From assembly GCA_017309115.1 (NCBI GenBank), contig JAFLEF010000025.1:37569-101568 (forward strand): a DNA stretch of 64,000 nt, given 5' to 3'. A model generated the notes under the pieces. That model made no database searches. It saw only the letters and a list, made by a program, of their open reading frames with translations, and had not been told where the DNA came from. Numbering within the stretch: the stretch's first letter is position 1; every line of letters begins with the position of its first letter. Positions 1-8,486 of the stretch are shown in pieces. A program made the position numbers and the translations under genes. Origin of the DNA: Verrucomicrobiota bacterium (GTDB lineage: Bacteria; Verrucomicrobiota; Verrucomicrobiia; Limisphaerales; UBA9464).

Positions 1-1302
1 GAGCCGTTGGACATCGGCGCGACTGGATTGGGCGCGTTCCACAGCGGCGATGATGTGCGCGAGCGCGGTGGCTTCGCCGGTGGCCTGGACCCGGGCCACT
101 AGGCGTCCCGACTGGTTGACGGTTCCGGCAAACAACTTGGCTCCCGACTCCTTCTCCACCGGCACCGCTTCGCCGGTCAGCATGGCTTCATCCACGCTGG
201 AACTGCCTTCCACCACCTCGGCATCCACCGGGACCCGATCGCCGGGCTTCAGAACAATTCGATCGCCCGCGACGAGCTCGGCCACGGCGATGTCCTGTTC
301 CTGTTTCCCATCCCATTTGCGGGCGCGTTCCGGGGCCAATTGCAACAGAGCCTTCAACGAAGCACCGGCTTGGGCGCTCATCCGGGCTTCGAGCCAGTGG
401 CCCACGCTGATCAACGTGAGAATGCCGGCCGACTCCATGAAATAGAGATGACCTGGGAAACCCGTGAATAGCGCCCAGACGCTGAAGCCAAACGCGGCGG
501 TCGAACCCAGTGACACCAGCGTGTCCATGTTCGATTTTCCGACCCGCAGTTGCCGCCAGGCTCCACGGTAGAACTGCTGACCCACGCCGATTTGCACCGG
601 CAGGGTTAGGAAGAAGGCGACCCAATGGTACGTGCGATTCATCCCGAGACCGAAGCCCCATTCCGCCATCGCCAGGATCAGAGTGACCGGGGCGCCCAGA
701 GCCACGGCGAACAACCAGGTGCGATCCCGGCGGGGCGCGGCGTCCGGGGTGTTGGTCGCGGAGGACGCCGCCTGGGCTTCGTACCCGGCGGCTTGGACGG
801 CTGCGATGAGGCCGGCGGTGGGTGGGGCCTGACCGGCGGCCATTCGGACCGACGCGCGGGCCGACGCGAGATCCACCGTAGCGGCGACTACGCCGGGCAC
901 GGTCTGCAAAGCGCGCTGGACGTGTTGCGCGCAGTTCTGACAGGTCATGCCGCGAATTTCGAAGACCGACCCGGCGTTGGCCTCAGCTGGGGCCGGCGTG
1001 GGACTCGCTTGGTATCCCGCTTGCCGAACCGCCGTGAGCAACGGCTCCACCGTGGTGGGTGCGTCTTTCTTCCAGCGCACCAAGGCCCGGCCGGCGGCGA
1101 GGTCGACGGTGGCGGCGGAGACGCCGGGGACTTGGGTTAGCGCCTTCGTCACGTTGGCCGCGCAGTTCGCGCAGTCCATGCCGGTGATGTCGAGCGAGGT
1201 GGTGGCGCCCGCCGGCGCGGGATTTGCCGGCGAGCGGGGACGAAATTGGATGGAGGCCTGCGCCACGAGCTTCAGCGTCGGTCGGTCGGTCGTCGCAAGC
1301 AA
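1..1302 (-). CDS. Copper-type heavy-metal translocating P-type ATPase, 3' part missing at window edge
   Basis: An ATP-driven inner-membrane pump expected to export Cu(I) or a similar soft metal. Reading right to left there are two HMA domains, one with C-A-N-C at about residues 44-47 and one with C-Q-N-C near 115. A membrane block follows from about 185 (WLFAVALGAPVTLIL onward), then the actuator domain with MLTGEAVPVEKE near 376. The reading frame is still open at base 1, so the CPx segment, the DKTG phosphorylation site and the ATP-binding domain lie outside the window. No in-frame ATG precedes the first HMA domain. TTG at 1302 is chosen because GGGGA sits five bases upstream of it. It is divergent from the gene at 1352 with only 49 bp between. 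The family is certain; the start is uncertain. Confidence 0.9.
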   Translation of the reverse strand, partial: MLATTDRPTLKLVAQASIQFRPRSPANPAPAGATTSLDITGMDCANCAANVTKALTQVPGVSAATVDLAAGRALVRWKKDAPTTVEPLLTAVRQAGYQASPTPAPAEANAGSVFEIRGMTCQNCAQHVQRALQTVPGVVAATVDLASARASVRMAAGQAPPTAGLIAAVQAAGYEAQAASSATNTPDAAPRRDRTWLFAVALGAPVTLILAMAEWGFGLGMNRTYHWVAFFLTLPVQIGVGQQFYRGAWRQLRVGKSNMDTLVSLGSTAAFGFSVWALFTGFPGHLYFMESAGILTLISVGHWLEARMSAQAGASLKALLQLAPERARKWDGKQEQDIAVAELVAGDRIVLKPGDRVPVDAEVVEGSSSVDEAMLTGEAVPVEKESGAKLFAGTVNQSGRLVARVQATGEATALAHIIAAVERAQSSRADVQRL

Positions 1303-1351
1303 TCTTTCCCCGGGAACGGATTCCAAGCCTGACGTCCCTGTCGGGCTCCGT

Positions 1352-2041
1352 ATGCTGGGCCTCGTGTTCTCCCTGAATCTCTGTCGCGGGCTCAGCCTAG
1401 GTGTCGTGCTAGGCGGGGTGGCCTGGGCCGCGCTGCCGACCAACTATGCCGGCAAACCCTTCCAAGACGCCTTTCACCGCGGCGGGATGCCCAGCGTGCC
1501 GGGTTTGATTCAGTGCGCGTTGTACGACCTCGGGGGCGAAGGCGTGGCGTACCACGACACGGACGCGCTCAACAACGGCAGCGGGAAGTTGAATCAGGAG
1601 ACCGGACATCAGCGGGCGCATGGTGGGACTTACATTTGGAACTTTCGCCGGGACGAAGGCGTGGACCTGTCGTTTGTGAAGGACTGGGCGGACTTGAACC
1701 ATACCAACCAAGTGACTCCGCCCCTCAACCAGTTCTACATCGGTTGGACGGAAAACGGCGAGTGGTGCAACTACACGGTGAACGTCACTCGACCCGGCCG
1801 CTACCGCATCAAGGCGCTCTACGCGTTTCAAACGAACACGGTGACCTTCGACTTGAACGGACAATCCGCGAGCATCTGCCGATTACCGGAGGCGACCCCG
1901 GGGTATCATCACTGGAATCTGGCGGAGATTGGCTTCATCACGCTGCCGGAGACGGGCCCGCAGTTGCTGACCTTCCATTACGGAAAGGGAAACAATTTCG
2001 CATGGTTTGATTTCGAGTGGGTGGGTGAGGCCGGGAAGTAA
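1352..2041 (+). CDS. Secreted carbohydrate-binding-module-like protein
   Basis: A 229-residue protein with a hydrophobic N-terminal segment (about residues 2-25, rich in L, G and V), read as a signal peptide ending near AWAALP. The mature part resembles CBM6/DUF5010-type carbohydrate-binding modules. It has YHDTDALNNGSG, then a YIGWTENGEWCNYTVNV stretch, a RYRIKALYAF strand, and a C-terminal FAWFDFEWV strand, all usual in the beta-sandwich modules that bind sugars in this phylum. No catalytic domain is attached, so it is either a free binding module or one component of a polysaccharide-handling set. The frame is open upstream to 947, but that part is antisense to the ATPase gene, so ATG 1352 is the start. 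It is followed after 70 bp by the TIM-barrel protein on the same strand. Confidence 0.75.
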   Translation: MLGLVFSLNLCRGLSLGVVLGGVAWAALPTNYAGKPFQDAFHRGGMPSVPGLIQCALYDLGGEGVAYHDTDALNNGSGKLNQETGHQRAHGGTYIWNFRRDEGVDLSFVKDWADLNHTNQVTPPLNQFYIGWTENGEWCNYTVNVTRPGRYRIKALYAFQTNTVTFDLNGQSASICRLPEATPGYHHWNLAEIGFITLPETGPQLLTFHYGKGNNFAWFDFEWVGEAGK

Positions 2042-2111
2042 CAGCGGAGCGAACGCGGCTCCGGGGAATCCGATCATTGCCAAGGCGAGGCGGGATTCGG
2101 ATGCTCCGGCC

Positions 2112-3002
2112 ATGCCCCTCGCACGCCGACAGTTTCTCGGTTCCTTTGCGTCCTGGCCCCTGGCCGCTTCGGTCCTCGGAAGCATTTCGCTGCGCACGAT
2201 CGCGGCCGATTCGTCGACCGCCGGGGCCAAATCCCCCTTCAAGCTGGGCTTGGTGACCTACAACCTGGCCAAGGACTGGGACGTGCCGACCGTGATTCGG
2301 AATTGCACCGAGGCCCGGTTCGACGGCGTGGAACTGCGCACCACTCATCGGCACGGCGTGGAAGTGGGGCTGACTCGGGATCAGCGGGCGGAGGTGCGGA
2401 AGCGCTTTGCGGATTCGCCGGTGGAGTTGATGGGACTCGGCAGTGCGTTCGATTACCACACGCCGGATCCGGCCAAGTTGCGCGCCGATATCGAAGCGAC
2501 CAAGGAGTACCTCGTGCTGGCGCAGGACGTTGGGGCCACTGGGGTCAAGGTGCGTCCCAACGGCCTGCCCAAGGAAGTGCCGGTGGAGAAGACTCTGGCG
2601 CAGATCGGGGCGTCGTTGTTGGAGTTGGGCCGCTTTGCCCAGGATCATGGACAGATGATCCGGCTGGAGGTTCACGGCACGGGCACGTCCCTGCTGCCGA
2701 ACATCAAGACGATTATGGACCACGCGGCGCATCCCCAAGTGGGCGTCTGCTGGAACTCCAATCAGACCGACCTCGTGGGGGCAGGATTTGACGCGAACTT
2801 TGATCTGGTGAAGGACCGGATTGTGTCGGTTCACCTGCGCGACCTCTTCCTGGAGGAGTATCCGTGGCGTCAGTTGTTCACCCGGCTCGCGGGCTCCGGT
2901 TTCCGGGGCTACACCATGGCCGAGATTCCCGAGAGCACGGACGGCGTGCGGGTGATGAAGTACTTCCGCGGACTCTGGCTGGCCCAGCAGGGGCTGGTCT
3001 AG
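2112..3002 (+). CDS. Tat-exported sugar phosphate isomerase/epimerase-like TIM-barrel protein
   Basis: A 296-residue member of the AP-endonuclease-2/xylose-isomerase-like TIM-barrel superfamily. The N-terminus (M-P-L-A-R-R-Q-F-L-G-S, then a hydrophobic run ending near AAD) is a twin-arginine signal, so a folded, probably metal-bound enzyme is expected outside the cytoplasm. Barrel landmarks are LGLVTYNLAKDWD, FDGVELRTTH, TGVKVRPNG, IRLEVHGTG and VGVCWNSNQTD, plus SVHLRDLF and GYTMAEIPES near the end. The E, D and H residues in these strands are the usual metal ligands. ATG 2112 is chosen because it places the twin arginine at residues 5-6. The 70-bp spacing behind the carbohydrate-binding protein suggests co-transcription and a role in sugar metabolism. 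The substrate cannot be told from sequence. Confidence 0.85.
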   Translation: MPLARRQFLGSFASWPLAASVLGSISLRTIAADSSTAGAKSPFKLGLVTYNLAKDWDVPTVIRNCTEARFDGVELRTTHRHGVEVGLTRDQRAEVRKRFADSPVELMGLGSAFDYHTPDPAKLRADIEATKEYLVLAQDVGATGVKVRPNGLPKEVPVEKTLAQIGASLLELGRFAQDHGQMIRLEVHGTGTSLLPNIKTIMDHAAHPQVGVCWNSNQTDLVGAGFDANFDLVKDRIVSVHLRDLFLEEYPWRQLFTRLAGSGFRGYTMAEIPESTDGVRVMKYFRGLWLAQQGLV

Positions 3003-3008
3003 GCGGCG

Positions 3009-4370
3009 TCAGATCTGTTCGAAGTACCGTTTCTTCTCCCAATCGGTCACGGCGTCGCTGAACGACTGGTGTTCCAGTCGGGCGTGGTGAACGTAGAAGT
3101 CGACGACGGAATCGCCGAACACGCTGCGGGCGAGCTGGGACTTCTCGAAGAGATCGGTGGCGTCGCGGAGGGAGCTGGGCAGGCGGGCTAGCGCCGGATC
3201 GATGTAGGCGTTGCCCCGATACTCCGGCCCGCAATCGAGCCCTTCCTCCACACCGGCCAGACCGGCGGCCAACATGGCGGAGAAGGCGAGGTACGGATTG
3301 GCGTCGGCCCCGGGCATGCGGTTCTCGGGGCGGAAGGAATTGCCGTGGCCGACGATGCGGAATCCCGTTGTGCGATTGTCGGTGGCCCAAGCCATGCGCG
3401 TGGGCGCCCAGCTGCCGGGCTGGTAACGTTTGTAGCTGTTGATGGTCGGCGCGTAGAAGAGGCAGAGCTCGGGCGAGTACTTGAGCAGGCCGCCGAGGAA
3501 CTGTCGGAACAGCGGAGAATGGGCTTCGCCCTTCGCGCCACGTTTGGAATCAGCCGCGAAGAGGTTCTTGCCACCCTTCCACAGGCTCAGATGCAGATGA
3601 CACGAATTGCCGGCCTCAGAGGGCGCGTACTTGGCCATGAAGGTGACGGCCTTGCCGAACTGCGAGGCGATCTCCTTGACCCCTTGTTTGAAGAGCACGT
3701 GCTGATCGCACATCGCGAGGGGTTCGCCGTAGGTGAAGTTGATCTCGTGTTGGCCCCGACTCCATTCGCCCTTGCTGCTTTCCACGGCAATCCCGGCGCC
3801 GGTCATGCCGTTGCGAATCGCCCGCATGAGCGGTTCGTCCCGGGTGGTTTGCATCAGGTGGTAGTCGATCCGGTAGTCACTGGACGGGAGCAGTTCCCGG
3901 TAGCCGTTGGCGTGAGCGGCTTCGAAGGTCTGATTGAACAGATAGAACTCCAATTCGCTGGCGCAGGCGCAGGACCAGCCCTTGGCTTCGAGGCGTTTCA
4001 ACTGACCGCGCAACACCGACCGGGGCGCTTCGGCGACCAGTTCCCCATCGGCTCGCCGGAAATCACAGATGACCATGGCCGATCCGGGTTGCCAGGGAAG
4101 CAGCCGGAGCGTGGAGAGGTCGGGAGCGAACTCGAAGTCCCCGAAGCCGGAATCCCAGTTGGCCACCGCGAATCCTTCGAGGGGATCCATCTCGAGATTG
4201 ACGGTGAGCAGGTAGTTGCAGCCATGGGTGCCGTGTTGCGCGACGGACTTCAGGAAAAAGTCGGCCTGAAACCGTTTGCCGACCAGCCGGCCGAAGGGAT
4301 CGGGAAAGGCGACGAGAACCGTATCGATTTTGCCCTGGCGGACGAGAGTGGTGAATTGCGCAAGCGTCAT
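3009..4370 (-). CDS. Glutamine synthetase family protein (GlnT/PuuA-like)
   Basis: A 453-residue ATP-dependent glutamate ligase of the glutamine synthetase fold. The usual catalytic blocks are visible in order: ASELEFYLF (metal-binding E), GQHEINF, NSCHLHLSLW, NSYKRYQPGSWAP with RTTGFRIVG (ATP and phosphate site) and ENRMPGADANPYLAFSAM. Length and the SSKGEWSRGQHEINF block fit the GlnT / gamma-glutamylpolyamine synthetase branch better than classical GlnA. The ammonia acceptor could therefore be an amine rather than free ammonium. The frame is open far upstream, but the sequence before ATG 4370 is repeat-like and not conserved, while MTLAQFTTLVRQGKIDTVLV is a normal family start. It converges with the TIM-barrel gene, with a 6-bp gap. 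No associated puu genes are present. Confidence 0.9.
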   Translation of the reverse strand: MTLAQFTTLVRQGKIDTVLVAFPDPFGRLVGKRFQADFFLKSVAQHGTHGCNYLLTVNLEMDPLEGFAVANWDSGFGDFEFAPDLSTLRLLPWQPGSAMVICDFRRADGELVAEAPRSVLRGQLKRLEAKGWSCACASELEFYLFNQTFEAAHANGYRELLPSSDYRIDYHLMQTTRDEPLMRAIRNGMTGAGIAVESSKGEWSRGQHEINFTYGEPLAMCDQHVLFKQGVKEIASQFGKAVTFMAKYAPSEAGNSCHLHLSLWKGGKNLFAADSKRGAKGEAHSPLFRQFLGGLLKYSPELCLFYAPTINSYKRYQPGSWAPTRMAWATDNRTTGFRIVGHGNSFRPENRMPGADANPYLAFSAMLAAGLAGVEEGLDCGPEYRGNAYIDPALARLPSSLRDATDLFEKSQLARSVFGDSVVDFYVHHARLEHQSFSDAVTDWEKKRYFEQI

Positions 4371-4477
4371 GGTCAGAACCGGCTTTCCGAACGGAGTGCG
4401 CCGGTGGGTGAAGAAAACACCAGGTCCTGAGGAAGGACCAGCCTCCAACCAGGGGATGCTGTTGGGGTGTGGCTTAG

Positions 4478-4620
4478 TAGCCGCGGAGGGGACGACGCGC
4501 TGACTGGTTTGCCCGGTTGGCCCTGTGCGTGGGAGCCAGAAGGAACGGTTGGGTATGCCGGGGCAGATCGGCGCCTCCTGCCGTCGGCGGCTACGTAGCC
4601 GTGGAGGGAACGACGCGCCG
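4478..4620 (+). repeat. Dispersed repeat fragments (family A)
   Basis: Two degenerate copies of the repeat that forms the array at 16292-17010. They share the GCGCCTCCTGCCGTCGGCGG block, the GAGGGAACGACGCG block and the flanking TAGCCG, read in the opposite orientation to the array. The stretch separates the glutamine synthetase start from the decayed gene at 4629. Confidence 0.7.
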
Positions 4621-4628
4621 ACGGGCTC

Positions 4629-5039
4629 TTGCCATTGCCGCCGGCCCAGGACATACAGTTTGAGCGTCAGATTACGGAATTCGAACGAAAGAAGGTTATG
4701 CCATACGTCACCTGTTTCGAGCGCTACGCCCTCAAGAGAGGCATGCAGCGTGGCCTGCGCAAGGGGCTCCGCCTCGGTCGCAATGAAGGCCGCAGTGAAG
4801 GTCGTATTGAAGGTCGTGTTGAAGGTCGCAGTGAAGGTGAGGCTTTGGGACAAGCCGAGGGATTGCGGCGGGCCTTGTGCGAAGTGCTCCGCTCGCGTTG
4901 GGAAGTGGTTCCGCCGGCGGTCGTTCAACGATTGGAGTCCACTCAGGATCCCGAGCAGCTCAGCCGTTGGCTCCGTTTAGCGGTGCTGACTCCGTCGCTG
5001 GAAGCGTTCTTCGAAGCCTTCGCCGCGTCAGATCACTGA
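4629..5039 (+). pseudogene. C-terminal remnant of a PD-(D/E)XK nuclease/transposase-like (Rpn/DUF4351-type) protein
   Basis: The 136-residue frame contains ITEFERKKVMPYVTCFERYA, then a run of R-x-E-G repeats and a helical tail ending EAFFEAFAASDH. This is the usual C-terminal region of the large family of PD-(D/E)XK nuclease-fold putative transposase or cytosolic proteins, whose tails read (K/R)MPYVTSxER followed by EGR-rich helices. The N-terminal nuclease domain, normally about 150-200 residues, is absent. The sequence before it consists of dispersed repeats. I therefore read it as a decayed, truncated gene rather than a functional one. Residues (R/S/I/V)EGR repeat with a 12-bp DNA period at about 4776-4839. 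If translated it would be a short charged coiled protein. Confidence 0.6.
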
Positions 5040-5047
5040 TCTCAACC

Positions 5048-5150
5048 GTACGGAGTCCCGGCTTCAGCCGGTGCAGTTCCAGAAACGAATTGAGGGGTTT
5101 GGAACTTCCCTGCGCCCGTTGGAGGCCAACGTTCCGCCGCCTGAAGGCGG
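5048..5150. repeat. Dispersed hairpin repeat (family B) between pseudogene and tRNA
   Basis: A 25-bp block at 5048-5072 containing the hairpin CCGGC-TTCA-GCCGG is repeated exactly at 61414-61438. A second small hairpin, CCGCC-TGAA-GGCGG, lies at 5137-5150. Both arms resemble the GGAGTCCCGGCTTCAGCCGG-type interspersed sequences. No ORF of interest is present in 5040-5256. Confidence 0.65.
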
Positions 5151-5256
5151 GACTCCGAACCCAATTTGGGGGACCTCCCGGTCCGGGCAGGTAAACGCAA
5201 CAAGCCGCAGTTTACGGTTGCCGCCAGATTTACTCCGCATAGGTTCCGCGGGCCGT

Positions 5257-5330
5257 TGGCCGATGGTGTAAAGGTAGCACAGGGGTCTTTGGAGCCCTTA
5301 GTCATGGTTCGAATCCATGTCGGCCAGCCA
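5257..5330 (+). tRNA. tRNA-Gln (anticodon TTG)
   Basis: A complete 74-nt cloverleaf with the CCA tail encoded. The acceptor stem TGGCCGA pairs with TCGGCCA. The D-arm is GTG-TAAAGGTA-GCAC. The anticodon stem GGGGT pairs with GCCCT around loop C-T-TTG-G-A, giving anticodon TTG (Gln, CAA/CAG). The T-arm is CATGG-TTCGAAT-CCATG. The discriminator base G is at 5327 and CCA at 5328-5330. The stems were checked by hand. No other tRNA lies nearby. Confidence 0.93.
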
Positions 5331-5398
5331 ATCTTCTTTTCCTTCGCCGGTTTCTCCCCGAGTCGAATCCCACTATCGAACTTCCCTCGTTTCCCCGT

Positions 5399-5800
5399 TC
5401 ACTTCCGCCACGGATGCTGGATGCCCGCCCAGGCGAGCATGGCGAGTCCAACGGGCGTCCCGGTGATGGAGGTGGGGATCGCGGCGAGAATTCCCAAAAA
5501 GACCGCTTTCCAAAACGCTGCCCCACGGGAGTCCTGATTGCGTCGGCGTTGGGCCACGAAGACCGCCAGGAACACCGTTATAAAGGCCATCGGAACGGTG
5601 AACGCCAGAAGCGCCGGGACAGCGAACTCCGGGAGATTCCACAAGTTATCCACCACTACGAGGGCCAGGGCCGACCACGGATGAAACGCCACCCGGCCCG
5701 CCCGGGGACCTCCTGAGGAGGTGTCGGGACCGGGCTCAGGCTCGGGAGGCAGTACTTCCGGGACCACCACAGGGGGCGGCGGTTCGGATCGCGGGCTCAT
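5399..5800 (-). CDS. Small integral membrane protein of unknown function
   Basis: A 133-residue protein. Residues 1-40 are a proline-rich cytosolic-looking leader (P/E/S repeats). Three hydrophobic segments follow: FHPWSALALVVVDNLW, FAVPALLAFTVPMAFITVFLAVFVA followed by basic QRRR, and a C-terminal AVFLGILAAIPTSITGTPVGLAMLAWAG. The T-G-T-P-V-G turn between the last two halves looks conserved in style but I cannot name a family. ATG 5800 is preferred over the TTG at 5818 because a purine-rich GTGAGAACC precedes it. It stands alone between the tRNA and a repeat-bearing gap, on the opposite strand to the tRNA. Confidence 0.6.
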   Translation of the reverse strand: MSPRSEPPPPVVVPEVLPPEPEPGPDTSSGGPRAGRVAFHPWSALALVVVDNLWNLPEFAVPALLAFTVPMAFITVFLAVFVAQRRRNQDSRGAAFWKAVFLGILAAIPTSITGTPVGLAMLAWAGIQHPWRK

Positions 5801-5845
5801 GGTTCTCACTTCGCACAAAAGTGGGGCCTTGGCAACGGAGGGGTA

Positions 5846-6012
5846 GCCGCCGAGGGAACGAGGCGCTGACTGAAGGGTGGGAACTCCACGCGCGAGATCT
5901 GCCGTGACGCGTAGGGAAGAGAATGGCGCCTCCTGCCGTCGGCGGCTACGGCTCCGCCGGTGGGGTCACGCTCTGCGGAGCCGTGCGTGGGCGGAGGCTC
6001 GCTGGGAACCTC
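5846..6012 (+). repeat. Dispersed repeat (family A), nearly full copy
   Basis: The stretch carries the GCCGAGGGAACGAGGCGCTG block (5851 onward), GCGCCTCCTGCCGTCGGCGG (5933 onward) and CTCTGCGGAGCCGTGCG followed by GAACCTCGCCCTACCG. These are the same modules, in the opposite orientation, as the tandem array at 16292-17010. It abuts the 3' end of the flavin oxidoreductase gene and is the only content of the gap 5801-6015. Confidence 0.7.
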
Positions 6013-6015
6013 GCC

Positions 6016-7443
6016 CTACCGCTCCCGCGTGAGCTCCCGCAACCGGGCGGCATCAGGATGCTGACGGTAGAAGTCGTCCAGCGGGAAACATCCGCTCACC
6101 AAGCCGTTCCGAGGTCCGGTGGTGCATTCGCTGAAGGTGCGGCAAATCTTGCGGCGCTGGAGGTCGTGGTGGCCGACGACGTCGTGGGGCAGATCCGGAT
6201 AGCTGAGAACGCTGCGCCCCAGCCCAATGAAGTCCACCTGTCCCGCTGCCACCAGGGCCGCCCCCACGGCGGGCAACCATTCCTGCAGATAACTATAGGC
6301 CGAGCCCACCACGGTAAACTGGGGAAACTCGCGCTTCACCTGCGCCACTGCGGCGACCTGACGGGCGACGCCGACCAGCGGATCCTCCGGCGGCAGATAC
6401 CCGTCGCTCGGCGGAACCATCGCCGGACGTTGCAGGTGCGGATTGTAGTAGGGCGATGCCGCGGTCAGGCAGATCAGGGTGATGCCCAGCGACTCCAGTT
6501 GACGCAGCAGTTCCCGCGGTTCCTCCCAGGCGATCTCGGCCGGATTCTCTGGATTCGCCCCAAACGCGTAGCGGTAAAGCCCCGACCACGGCATCGGCAC
6601 ACCCCGCCCGTCGGGTCCCTTCTGATACGGCAGTTGATCGAACAAACTCAGTCGAACGCCGATGCCCAGCCCCGGCGCATCCCTACGAATGCCTTCCACG
6701 ATCTCCCGTAGAAACCGCGTCCGGTTGGCGAGCGACCCACCATAGGGTCCCGGTCGATCCACCGCGGACAGGAACTCGTGGCCCAGATATCCGTGGCAGT
6801 GCTTCACGTCCACGAAATCAAACCCGGCTTGCTGGGCGCGAACGGCCGCGTGAACGAAGTCTTCAATGAGTTTCGCCACTTCCAGATCGGTCAGGACAGC
6901 GTCGTCCGACGTGACTTGGGACCGGGCGTCGAGCAACGGATGCCGGTAGGCGATACGCGGTTCCAGGCGCTTGAAGTCCGTGGGCCGGGCCCAGCGTCCG
7001 GAATGGGTCAGTTGCAGGCCCAGGGTAAGGTCGCTCGTGCTGGATCGCTGGGCGTGTTCGGTGACCAAGAGTTCCCGCAGCGCCGCGAGATCGCCGACGG
7101 TGTCGGCCGTGAGGACCAGTTGCCGAGGATTGGCCCGGCCGTCGTGCCGGACTGACACCGCCTCGCCGCCCCAGATCAACTTGGCGCCACTCTGACCGAA
7201 GCGCTGCCAGCGGCGTCGGACCAGGTCGGTGGGTCGGCCGTCGGCGGAAGCGTCCCATCCCTCCATGGGCAGGATGGCGAAACGATTACCGGCGGGCCGG
7301 GGCGTGGGTAACGGCAGAGTGGTGGCGCCGCCCAGAGCTTGTCCGGGAGGTTCGGTCGACAAAGGCAGATCGATACCCAGTTCCGTTGTGCGGTGGCGGA
7401 AGTCCTCGACGGTCTTAAGCGAGGCCAGTTTGGGAAATAGCAT
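6016..7443 (-). CDS. NADH:flavin oxidoreductase, old yellow enzyme family
   Basis: A 475-residue FMN-binding TIM-barrel reductase. Family landmarks: [13 protein letters not shown] near the start (FMN-site strand), [33 protein letters not shown] (substrate-binding H-x-x-H-G-Y-L region), [21 protein letters not shown], and [15 protein letters not shown] for the C-terminal phosphate-binding turn. The C-terminal [16 protein letters not shown] segment, with Cys residues, is typical of the longer 2,4-dienoyl-CoA-reductase-like branch, but the FAD/NAD half is absent. The enzyme should therefore use FMN alone. It ends one short operon: the DHDPS-like gene lies 12 bp upstream on the same strand, suggesting the two act on the same small organic substrate. 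Electron acceptor and substrate cannot be read from sequence. Confidence 0.9.
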   Translation of the reverse strand: MLFPKLASLKTVEDFRHRTTELGIDLPLSTEPPGQALGGATTLPLPTPRPAGNRFAILPMEGWDASADGRPTDLVRRRWQRFGQSGAKLIWGGEAVSVRHDGRANPRQLVLTADTVGDLAALRELLVTEHAQRSSTSDLTLGLQLTHSGRWARPTDFKRLEPRIAYRHPLLDARSQVTSDDAVLTDLEVAKLIEDFVHAAVRAQQAGFDFVDVKHCHGYLGHEFLSAVDRPGPYGGSLANRTRFLREIVEGIRRDAPGLGIGVRLSLFDQLPYQKGPDGRGVPMPWSGLYRYAFGANPENPAEIAWEEPRELLRQLESLGITLICLTAASPYYNPHLQRPAMVPPSDGYLPPEDPLVGVARQVAAVAQVKREFPQFTVVGSAYSYLQEWLPAVGAALVAAGQVDFIGLGRSVLSYPDLPHDVVGHHDLQRRKICRTFSECTTGPRNGLVSGCFPLDDFYRQHPDAARLRELTRER

Positions 7444-7455
7444 GGTGCGGGCGGA

Positions 7456-8400
7456 TTAGCGGGAGACTTGGACCAGTTCGTCCAGGCGGGTGGCGATGGC
7501 GGTCAACAACGGCAGATCCGATTCCGGGCGGCGGGCGTTCTGCGGGTGAGGTTCCGGCGAAGCGATCAGGCCTCGGGCGTGCAGGAACTGGGCACACGTG
7601 TGTTTGTAGGCCGGAACGGGCGCGCGGAAAGCCAGCATCCCGAGGTACTGGAGCCAATCGTTCAGTTCGTGGAAGCGGGCGTCGCCCTGTTCCCACAGCC
7701 GATCCCGGGCGGCGAACGCCTCCACGTGGAAGGCGGAAAGCCCGAGGAGATAATCACTGCCCCAAATGACTAGGTCGATGGCTAGATCGTTGCCAGTGTA
7801 GACCTTGAACTCCGGCCGCTGGGCGTCGCGCACGGCGAGGCGTTGCCACTCGAGTTCGCGGGACAGGGAACTATGTTTGGCGCCCTTGAGTTGAGGAATC
7901 TCGAGCAGAGCCTGGAACGTTTCGAGGTCCCAGATACGACCGAAGGGCACAAACATTTCGCCCAGTTCGAATCCCAGGAACTCCTCGCACTCGCCCGCCA
8001 CCGCGCGAAACACCTCCACCAGTTGGGGACCCGTCAGGGATTTGACGGCCGAGCAGGGAAACAGAATAGGAATGCCGCCGGCGCACTGAATGGTGTTGGC
8101 TTCCGTCCGATACAGACGAATGGGGTCGCCGGTCTGTCCCTGGATAAATGCCCCGGCGACGAAGCGGCGTCCGCGGGAGAGACTGTTGACCAAACCCAAG
8201 ATTTCAGCGCGTTCGGAGGCGGACAGCAGGTTGGTGTAACCGGTGTCCATGTTGACGGCTGGGGTGAGTCCGGCGGCCCAAGTGCGTTCGACCAGCCGGG
8301 AATAGGCGTCGAAGTCGATAGCGCCATCCGGGCGGAACGGCAGCAGAACGGCCGAAATGCCCTCAATGCGACGACGCGGTTTCAGCGGAGGAAGTTCCAT
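7456..8400 (-). CDS. Dihydrodipicolinate synthase/N-acetylneuraminate lyase family aldolase
   Basis: A 314-residue class I (Schiff-base) aldolase-fold protein. The start IEGISAVLLPFRPDGAIDFDAY matches the family entry strand, and VNMDTGYTNLL replaces the more usual G-T-T-G-E. The lysine in LKGAKHSS lies in the position of the Schiff-base lysine, and KVYTGND follows. Departures from the canonical GTTGE and Y-N-x-P motifs mean it need not be a DapA; a sugar-acid or hydroxy-oxo-acid aldolase is as likely. The frame extends to another ATG at 8457, but MELPPLKPRRRIEGIS at 8400 is the conserved type of start. First gene of a two-gene unit with the flavin reductase, divergent from the toxin-antitoxin genes. 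Confidence 0.82.
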   Translation of the reverse strand: MELPPLKPRRRIEGISAVLLPFRPDGAIDFDAYSRLVERTWAAGLTPAVNMDTGYTNLLSASERAEILGLVNSLSRGRRFVAGAFIQGQTGDPIRLYRTEANTIQCAGGIPILFPCSAVKSLTGPQLVEVFRAVAGECEEFLGFELGEMFVPFGRIWDLETFQALLEIPQLKGAKHSSLSRELEWQRLAVRDAQRPEFKVYTGNDLAIDLVIWGSDYLLGLSAFHVEAFAARDRLWEQGDARFHELNDWLQYLGMLAFRAPVPAYKHTCAQFLHARGLIASPEPHPQNARRPESDLPLLTAIATRLDELVQVSR

Positions 8401-8450
8401 GATGAAGCGCCGAGAGAATGCTCGTCCCGACCTCCCCCTGCCTAGGAAAC

Positions 8451-8486
8451 TTGACATGAGGAGCCTGCTGATAGAAAAATTCTATC
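8451..8486 (+). promoter_or_regulatory. Probable promoter and operator of the Phd/PIN toxin-antitoxin operon
   Basis: TTGACA at 8451-8456 is a perfect -35 hexamer. It is followed by a perfect 7-bp inverted repeat, GATAGAA-AAA-TTCTATC (8470-8486), which abuts the antitoxin ATG at 8487. TAGAAA within the repeat could serve as the -10 with 15-bp spacing, which would make the transcript nearly leaderless. Antitoxins of this type normally autorepress through such palindromes. Confidence 0.6.

Noticed and set aside
947-1351. Upstream extension of the carbohydrate-binding protein frame
   Set aside because: Overlaps the P-type ATPase HMA domains on the opposite strand; a signal peptide begins only at ATG 1352.
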